A DNA stretch of 64,000 nucleotides, taken from the NCBI RefSeq assembly GCF_000717185.1, contig NZ_JNYE01000047.1, positions 19,741-83,740 on the forward strand, read 5' to 3'. Origin of the DNA: Kitasatospora phosalacinea (GTDB taxonomy: Bacteria; Actinomycetota; Actinomycetes; Streptomycetales; Streptomycetaceae). Below the pieces are notes generated by a model. That model had not been told where the DNA came from. It worked only from the letters and a program-made list of their open reading frames with translations, and searched no databases. The translations under genes and the position numbers were made by a program. Shown piece after piece: positions 58,656 to 64,000 of this stretch. How positions within the stretch are numbered: the first letter of the stretch is position 1; each line of letters opens with the position of its first letter.

Positions 58656-58840
58656 ACCGCCATCGTGGTCGGCCGGGTGGCCGTTCGTCCAGTGACCGGC
58701 GCGCGGTGCCGGGGAGTCCGGAGCGGGAAGTCCGGGCCGTCCAGGGCCTCCAGCGGGGACGAGCCCGCGTCCAGCCGGTCCGCGACCGTCGCGACCTGCT
58801 CGCCGTTGCCGTACACCACCCGCCCGCCGCCGCGCCGCAC
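58652..58840 (-). CDS. Possible small or N-truncated gene
   Basis: A GTG at 58840 opens a 62-residue frame whose stop overlaps the next gene as ATGA. The sense sequence appears to extend upstream in the same frame (RLWNDLPDRPTDVREHDDL, to about 58915) but finds no start codon there. It may be a decayed gene or a short real one (VVYGNGEQVATVADRLDAG is protein-like). The rest of the gap to 59036 shows nothing else. Confidence 0.35.
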   Translation of the reverse strand: MRRGGGRVVYGNGEQVATVADRLDAGSSPLEALDGPDFPLRTPRHRAPVTGRTATRPTTMAV

Positions 58841-59036
58841 CGCCGGGTAGTGGCGCAGGTCGTCGTGCTCGCGGACGTCGGTCGGTCGGTCGGGAAGATC
58901 GTTCCAGAGGCGCGGGCCCCGCTCCGGCGGTACTCCCTCCCCGCTCCCTCCCGCGCCCCTCCCGCTCCACCGTCCGCGGGCTGTGCGGCGACGGTCTGCG
59001 GGGGGCGGCGCCGGACGGGGGCGGCCGACGGTCGGC

Positions 59037-59663
59037 TCAATCCTCCGGCAGGTGCTCCCCGGCCGCGGCGGCCGCCTCGCGGGCGGCGCGCTCCACCTGC
59101 GCGCGGTGGGCCGACCACCAGGCCGCGTCGCCCTCGGGGAGGACCGGGCCGCCCGGGCGCAGGCCGGTCGCGCCGTCCACGAGTTCGCGGACCAGGTCGG
59201 CGTGGCCCGCGTGCCGGTGGGTCTCGGCGACCACGTGCAGCAGGATCCGGCCCAGCGTCAGCTTGCTGTGCGGCGGCCACGGGACCTCGCCGAGCGCGTC
59301 CAGCGGCAGCGCGTCGACGGTGGCGTCCGCGTGCGCCCAGACCCGGCGGTACCCGTCGAGCAGGGACTCCCGGCTCTCCTCCGGCCGCGCCCACAGGTCG
59401 GCGTTCGGCTCGGCGTCACCCGCCACCCACAGGCCCGGACCGCCCGCGAACGGCCGCCCGAAGGCGGCGCCGAAGTACGCCGCCTCCGCGCCCGTCAGGT
59501 GCTTCACCAGCCCCAGCAGGTTCGTCCCGGAGCGGGTCAGCGGGCGGCGGACGTCGTACTCCGACAGGCCGTCGAGCTTCCACACCAAGGCGTCCCTGGC
59601 GTCCTGCAGGTACAGCTTCAGATCCCGCTTGGTCGCGGCGAGTCGACCGTCCGTCTCCGTCAT
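59037..59663 (-). CDS. DinB-family protein (DUF664)
   Basis: 208 aa, ATG 59663. Four-helix metal-binding DinB fold: AATKRDLKLYLQDARDALVWKLDGLSEYDVRRPLTRSGTNLLGLVKHLTGAEAAYFG supplies the first His. HVVAETHRHAGHADLVRELVDG supplies the other two His. Members use bacillithiol or mycothiol, or are uncharacterised metalloproteins. No partner gene nearby. Confidence 0.9.
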   Translation of the reverse strand: MTETDGRLAATKRDLKLYLQDARDALVWKLDGLSEYDVRRPLTRSGTNLLGLVKHLTGAEAAYFGAAFGRPFAGGPGLWVAGDAEPNADLWARPEESRESLLDGYRRVWAHADATVDALPLDALGEVPWPPHSKLTLGRILLHVVAETHRHAGHADLVRELVDGATGLRPGGPVLPEGDAAWWSAHRAQVERAAREAAAAAGEHLPED

Positions 59664-59741
59664 GGACGGAGTCTGTCCGCGGCCGGGCGCCGGTCACAAA
59701 CCCTTTTCACCGCCCGGGCCCGGTTCGGTAGCGTTCCGGCC

Positions 59742-60215
59742 ATGGCCATCGACCGCGCCCTCGTGGACGCCGCGACCGAACTGACCCGCCACCGCTTCCC
59801 CGGTCAGGACTGGGCGGGTGCGGCGGCCCTGCGCCTGGACGACGGCACCGTGCTCACCAGCACCGCTCCCCAGGCCCCCAACGGTGCGGTCCAGCTGTGC
59901 CACGAGACCGGCGCGCTCTGCGAGGCGTTCAAACTCGGCCGCCGGGTGGTCGCCTCGGTCTGCGTCACCGCCGCCGACGGCGACCGCGGCTTCTGGGTGC
60001 TCGCCCCCTGCGGCGTCTGCCAGGAACGCCTGTTCGCCCACGGCCCGGACGTCGAGGTCGGCGTCCCCCTCCCCGAGGACCCGCGCCGCTGGCGCACCCT
60101 GCGCCTGCGGGACGTCCAACCGCACTGGTTCGCCCGGGTGTTCCCCGACGACGTGTGGCCGTACGAGGACGGGGAGGGGGAGGTGCCCGGGCACGGGGAG
60201 GTAGCCGAGGGCTGA
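59742..60215 (+). CDS. Cytidine/blasticidin-deaminase-type protein
   Basis: 157 aa, ATG 59742. Zinc deaminase motifs: LCHETGALCEAFKLG (Cys53 ligand, Glu55 proton shuttle) and LAPCGVCQERL (Cys90, Cys93 ligands). The three-Cys ligand set fits the tetrameric cytidine deaminase and blasticidin-S deaminase group. The Cys-His-Glu reading in the first motif has His where Ala or Val is usual. An acidic C-terminal tail of about 25 residues (YEDGEGEVPGHGEV) follows. Whether it acts in salvage or on a drug is open. Confidence 0.88.
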   Translation: MAIDRALVDAATELTRHRFPGQDWAGAAALRLDDGTVLTSTAPQAPNGAVQLCHETGALCEAFKLGRRVVASVCVTAADGDRGFWVLAPCGVCQERLFAHGPDVEVGVPLPEDPRRWRTLRLRDVQPHWFARVFPDDVWPYEDGEGEVPGHGEVAEG

Positions 60216-60253
60216 CGGAAACCGCCGACAGGGACGGCTGACAGGGACGCCGG

Positions 60254-60523
60254 TCAGGTGGTGACGGCGAAGACCAGCAGGCCCTCCGGCTGCTCCTCCA
60301 GCACCTCGACGTGCTCGACCACCGCGCGGGACGGGCCGTGGCGCATCCAGGCGACCATCAGGTCGACCGGTGCGGGGTCGCCCTCGAAGACGGCCTCGAC
60401 CCGGCCGTCCGGCAGGTTGCGCACCCAGCCCGCGACGCCCGCCTCCGCGGCCGCCCGGCGGCAGGAGTCGCGGAAGAAGACGCCCTGCACCGTGCCCGAG
60501 ACCAGTACGCGCCGCCGGATCAC
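60254..60523 (-). CDS. acyP: Acylphosphatase
   Basis: 89 aa, ATG 60523. The signature VSGTVQGVFFRDSCRRAA contains the phosphate-binding loop and catalytic Arg18. GWVRNLPDGRVEAVFEG contains Asn36. It hydrolyses acyl phosphates. Length and motif spacing are textbook for the family. Confidence 0.95.
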   Translation of the reverse strand: MIRRRVLVSGTVQGVFFRDSCRRAAAEAGVAGWVRNLPDGRVEAVFEGDPAPVDLMVAWMRHGPSRAVVEHVEVLEEQPEGLLVFAVTT

Positions 60524-60612
60524 CCCGCCACCTGCCTTTCGTCGTCGCTGCCAGCAGGGTTATACCGCAGGGAGGGAGCGGGCGGGCGGCAGGACGCGCT
60601 GGTGAGGGTGGG

Positions 60613-61896
60613 TCAGGTGGGGGCGGAGACGGGGTCGGGGGCGGTGGGGAGCGGGGCGGGGGCGGGGACCGCGTGGTCGATGCTGCGGCCGAAGGGGCGC
60701 CAGGCGAACAGCGTCAGGCCGGTCATCACGGCGGCGGAGAACCAGAACGGGCCGGTCAGGCCGAACAGCCGGGCGATCGGGCCGCCGAGCAGCGCGCCGA
60801 GGGCCGATCCGCCGACCGCCAGCGCCATGAAGGCGCTGTTGACCCGCCCGCGGAGTTCGTCCGGCACGGCGCGCTGCACCAGCGTCCGGTCCACGCTCAC
60901 CCAGATCGCACCGTGCACGCCGAACACGCCCAGCACCGCGCCCGCGACCCACGGCGAGCCCGCCAGCGCCAGGCCCGCGTGCGTCAGCGTCTCCAGCACC
61001 AGGCCCATCCGCAGCAGCACCGAGGCGGAGAACCTGGCCTGCAGGCGCGGGGCGACCAGCGCGCCCGCCAGGCCGCCGACCGCCGAGGCGGTCAACAGCA
61101 GGCCGTAGCCGAACCCCGACAGGCCCAGGTGCTCGCGGGCGTACAGCACCATGACGGAGAAGGACGCCAGCAGCGTCACGTTCATCAGGCACAGCGCCAG
61201 CGTGAGCGTCCGCAGCGCGGGCCGCCGCCACAGCCAGCGCGCGCTGTCGGCGAACTGGCGGCCCAGCGGCACCCGTTCGGCGGGGGAGGGGCGGGCGGGC
61301 TCCGGACGGGGGAGCAGGCGCAGCGTCGAGACCAGGGCGGCGGCGCACGCGAAGCTCAGGGCGTCGACCGTCAGCGGCAGCCCCGCGGCGACGCCGAACA
61401 GGGCCGCGCCGAGCGGAGGGCCGCAGAGCCGGTTGAGCACCGACTCGGTGCCGAACATCCGGGAGTTGGCGCGCGGCAGGTCCGTCGAGTCGACCACGGC
61501 GGGCAGCAGCGCCGAGGAGGCGTTGTCGCCCAGCGCGGCGCAACTGCCCAGCAGCAGGCCGATCGTGTAGATCAGCGGCAGCGACACCGCCCCCGCGTAC
61601 ACCACGGCCGCCAGCACCGCCGTCAGCACGGCGCGCGCCGCGTTCGCCGCCACCGTCAGCCGTCGGCGGTCCACCCGGTCCACCAGCACCCCGCTGACCG
61701 GGGCCAGCAGCAGCCACGGCAGCTGCTGCACGAACACCGACAGGGCGACCGGCACCGGATCCCTGGTCAGCGACGTCACCAGCAGCGGGGCCGCGGCCGA
61801 CACGATCCCGTCCCCCAGCGAGGACACCGCCGCCGCCGACCACAGCGAGGTGAAACCGCGCCCCAAACCGCGGCCGCCGCCGCCCTTGCGCCCCAC
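60613..61896 (-). CDS. MFS exporter (MFS_3/enterobactin-exporter-like)
   Basis: 427 aa, GTG 61896 with AAGGTGGG upstream. About twelve helices: FTSLWSAAAVSSLGDGIVSAAAPLLVTSL, LAPVSGVLVDRVDRRRLTVAAN (motif A), LLGSCAALGDNASSALLPAVV, RANSRMFGTESVLNRLCGPPLGAAL and RAVPDELRGRVNSAFMALAVGG. The latter two patterns are characteristic of the MFS_3 exporters of siderophores and drugs. The substrate is unknown. Confidence 0.92.
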   Translation of the reverse strand: MGRKGGGGRGLGRGFTSLWSAAAVSSLGDGIVSAAAPLLVTSLTRDPVPVALSVFVQQLPWLLLAPVSGVLVDRVDRRRLTVAANAARAVLTAVLAAVVYAGAVSLPLIYTIGLLLGSCAALGDNASSALLPAVVDSTDLPRANSRMFGTESVLNRLCGPPLGAALFGVAAGLPLTVDALSFACAAALVSTLRLLPRPEPARPSPAERVPLGRQFADSARWLWRRPALRTLTLALCLMNVTLLASFSVMVLYAREHLGLSGFGYGLLLTASAVGGLAGALVAPRLQARFSASVLLRMGLVLETLTHAGLALAGSPWVAGAVLGVFGVHGAIWVSVDRTLVQRAVPDELRGRVNSAFMALAVGGSALGALLGGPIARLFGLTGPFWFSAAVMTGLTLFAWRPFGRSIDHAVPAPAPLPTAPDPVSAPT

Positions 61897-62164
61897 AGGT
61901 GCCCACCTTCTTCGCGTTCGTCCCGTTCCGGTCGAGTCGAAGGGGAGGCTAATCGGCGGCCCGGGGGCTCAGCACGTGGTTTTCCCGCAGCCTGTGGACA
62001 ACTCCGCTGCGATCATCCGACGGTACGACGTACGGCCGCCGGTGGACGGTCGTCATCGCGGCGTAACGCGGGCGCAGCGGGCGCGACAAGATCCACACCT
62101 AGGCTGCGGGGAGGACAAGGGAACAGGCGTACGCGAGGAGGGGGTCCCCACGGACAGCAGACGA

Positions 62165-64000
62165 GTGCGACCCGACTGGCTCACCCACCCGCTGCGCTGG
62201 CAGCGCGGCCCCGTGCCCTGGGCGGCGACCGTGCGCGGCGCGGCCGGGATGGCGGTGCCGCTGGGGCTCGCCGTCGCCGCCGGACGGCCCGCCGAAGGCG
62301 TGCTGGCCGGGCTCGGCGCGATGTTCGCGGGCGTCAACGACCGCCCCGCCGGGCGGCGCACCGGCGCCGTCCAGCAGGCGGTGCCCGCGCTCGCCGGGGC
62401 CCTCGGCCTGCTGCTCGGCGCCGCCACCGGCTGGTGGGCGGTACCGCTGCTCGGTGCGGTCGGCGTGCTCAGCGGGGCGATCAGCGTCACCGGGCCGGTC
62501 GCCTCCGCGGCCGCCGTCCAGCTGACGGTGCTGACCGTGCTCGGCTGCGGCATGCCCGTCCCGCTGCCCGGCTGGGCCAAGGCCGCCTGCTACCTGGCCG
62601 GTGCGGGCTGGCTCCTGCTGCTGCGCCAACTCACCACCCACCCGCGGCCCCTGCACGCCGAACGGCACGCCGTCGCCGCGGTCTTCGACGCCCTCGCCGA
62701 CGCCCTCGACGCCACCGGCACCGACCGCGCCGAGACCGCCCGCCGCCGCCTCACCGCCGCCCTCGACCGGGCCGGGGAACAGCTCCGCACCGACCACCAC
62801 CACACCCTGCGCACCCGGCTCGCCGCCGCGTCCGCCCTCAGCGAGGCGGGCGTCGCCCTGCTGCGCGACGCCCGCCCGCTGCCCGCCCGGCTCGCCACCG
62901 GACCGCGCCGCCTCGCCGACGCCGTCCGCGCCGACCGCCTCCCCGGCCCGCTGCCCGTCCCCGCCGCCGAGACGCCCGCCACCGCGGCCTTCGACCGGGC
63001 CGTGCTGCGGGCCGCCACCGCCTTCGGCGAGACGCCGGGGGCGGAGGGAGCGCCGGGGACCGAGCGGGTGCGCGGTTACGGGCTGCGCCGCAGGCTGGCC
63101 GGATGGGTGCTGGGGGCACGGCCCGGGCCGCGGCCCGGGGGGCCCGGGGCGGTGCCGGCGGTGCCGGCGGTGCGCCCGTGGGGACGGGCCGGGCGGGCGT
63201 ACGGGGTGCGGGTCGGGGTGTGCGTCGCCGCGAGCGCCGCGCTCGCGCTGGGGCTGCGGGCCGGGCACTGGTACTGGCTGCCGGTCACCGCCGCGTTCCT
63301 GGTCAAGCCCGACCTGGGGCCGCTGTTCTCCCGGGTCGTCAACCGCTTCGCCGGGACGGTCGCCGGGGTGCTGCTGGTCGCCGCGCTCGCGCCCGCGCCC
63401 CCCGGCCCGTGGTGGCCGGTCGCCGCCGTCGCCGCGACCGGGGCGCTGATCCCCGTCGCGCAGCGCCACTTCGCCGCGCAGACCGCCGTCATCACCGTCA
63501 CCGTCCTCGCCTTCGTCACCACCGGCGGCGACCACGGCGCCGCCCCCGGACGGCTCGCCGACACCACGCTCGCCTGCGCCCTCGTCCTGCTGGTGGGCCA
63601 CCTGCCCGGCCTCGCCGACACCCGGGCCCGGGTCGGCCAGCGCGCCGCGCACGCCCTGCGGCACACCCAGCGCTACCTCGACCACGTCCTGCTGACCGAA
63701 CGCCAGGACCCGGACCGCCCCGCCGCCGAGGACGACGCCGCCCGCCGCGCCGAACTGCGCCGCACCGCCTACCGCACCCTCGCCCAGGCCCGCGCCGCCG
63801 CCGAGAACGCCGCCGCCGAACTCCGCCCCGGCGCACCGGCCGAACCCGACTGGCTGCGCCTGACCGTCCACGCCGAACGCCTCGCCGACGCCGCCACCGC
63901 GTACGCCGTCGAACGCGACCACGGCGCCCCCGCCCCCGCCACCCCCGCCGCCCGCACCCTCACCCGCGCCCTCGCCGCGGCCGCCGACGCCCTCGACCGC
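62165..64000 (+). CDS. FUSC-type membrane protein (cut by window edge)
   Basis: Open frame from GTG 62165 to the window end (612 codons, no stop). No better start is found upstream in frame. A GAGGAGGGGG at 62135-62144 is too far for this GTG, so the start is uncertain. Two membrane halves: AATVRGAAGMAVPLGLAVAAG through LTVLTVLGCGMPVPLPGW, then a cytosolic helical segment, then AYGVRVGVCVAASAALALGLRAGHWYWLPVTAAFLVKPDLGPLFSRVVNRFAGTVAGVLLVAAL. The latter is the FUSC/aromatic-acid-exporter signature. It probably exports organic acids or stress metabolites. The 268-bp gap before it holds an imperfect GTAC-N3-GTAC repeat only. Confidence 0.88.
   Translation, partial: MRPDWLTHPLRWQRGPVPWAATVRGAAGMAVPLGLAVAAGRPAEGVLAGLGAMFAGVNDRPAGRRTGAVQQAVPALAGALGLLLGAATGWWAVPLLGAVGVLSGAISVTGPVASAAAVQLTVLTVLGCGMPVPLPGWAKAACYLAGAGWLLLLRQLTTHPRPLHAERHAVAAVFDALADALDATGTDRAETARRRLTAALDRAGEQLRTDHHHTLRTRLAAASALSEAGVALLRDARPLPARLATGPRRLADAVRADRLPGPLPVPAAETPATAAFDRAVLRAATAFGETPGAEGAPGTERVRGYGLRRRLAGWVLGARPGPRPGGPGAVPAVPAVRPWGRAGRAYGVRVGVCVAASAALALGLRAGHWYWLPVTAAFLVKPDLGPLFSRVVNRFAGTVAGVLLVAALAPAPPGPWWPVAAVAATGALIPVAQRHFAAQTAVITVTVLAFVTTGGDHGAAPGRLADTTLACALVLLVGHLPGLADTRARVGQRAAHALRHTQRYLDHVLLTERQDPDRPAAEDDAARRAELRRTAYRTLAQARAAAENAAAELRPGAPAEPDWLRLTVHAERLADAATAYAVERDHGAPAPATPAARTLTRALAAAADALDR

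Noticed and set aside
62099..63922. Long minus-strand frame opposite the FUSC gene
   Set aside because: Gly/Val/Glu-rich shadow; the plus strand encodes clear membrane helices with a family signature and simply lacks a stop inside the window.
1..64000. tRNA, rRNA, riboswitch or insertion-sequence features
   Set aside because: No conserved tRNA/rRNA cores, aptamer motifs or transposase-like proteins were seen by reading both strands; a covariance-model scan would settle it.

Overview
The window is very GC-rich, has short intergenic gaps, many GTG starts (and a few TTG), and start/stop overlaps of the ATGA/GTGA type. Leu-TTA codons are almost absent: I saw only two inside genes I accept, and both genes are regulators. 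Together with an EshA-type encapsulin shell protein, an LmbU-type regulator and SigJ-like and SpoIIE-type regulators, this points to a Streptomycetaceae chromosome (Streptomyces or Kitasatospora). I saw no rRNA, tRNA, CRISPR array, transposase or integrase.

Layout. (1) 1-6860: one flank of a small peptide biosynthetic locus that continues off the left edge. A tightly coupled minus-strand set runs type II thioesterase, SDR dehydrogenase, one-module NRPS with a threonine-like adenylation code, then an ATP-grasp ligase. It lies opposite a divergent, TTA-containing LmbU-family regulator, and the 1.1 kb between them holds a perfect 36-bp palindrome. (2) 6976-14983: an ABC exporter (ATPase with an AbrB-like tail and two giant FtsX-type permeases) divergent from an ECF sigma factor with a SnoaL-like tail. 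(3) 15032-21703: a sugar regulon (LacI regulator, two permeases, binding lipoprotein, GH42 beta-galactosidase) with two identical operators exactly 100 bp apart. (4) 21765-29725: small accessory genes, a DHA2 efflux pump with its MarR regulator, and a TetR/FAD-monooxygenase pair with a perfect 21-bp operator. (5) 29713-34562: a TTA-containing PucR-type regulator divergent from a secreted lipase, then a PlsC-like acyltransferase divergent from a patatin-like phospholipase. (6) 34995-39764: an orphan family 2B encapsulin shell gene, a Pro-Thr repeat surface protein, a DUF4239 membrane protein, a CYTH protein and a HEAT-like protein. (7) 39911-50619: a hydrolase, a second MarR/MFS pair, AraC-AzlC-AzlD, acetyltransferases and several uncharacterised proteins. 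(8) 50751-61896: a kinase-like protein, a ketopantoate reductase homologue, a SpoIIE-type phosphatase, an amino-acid/polyamine permease-cupin-oxidase operon, a DinB protein, a deaminase, acylphosphatase and an MFS exporter. (9) 62165-end: a FUSC-type membrane protein cut by the right edge.

Recurring themes are divergent regulator/target pairs with readable operators, strong hairpins between convergent genes, and many short perfect tandem duplications (8-42 bp), several of them overlapping or extending coding sequences.
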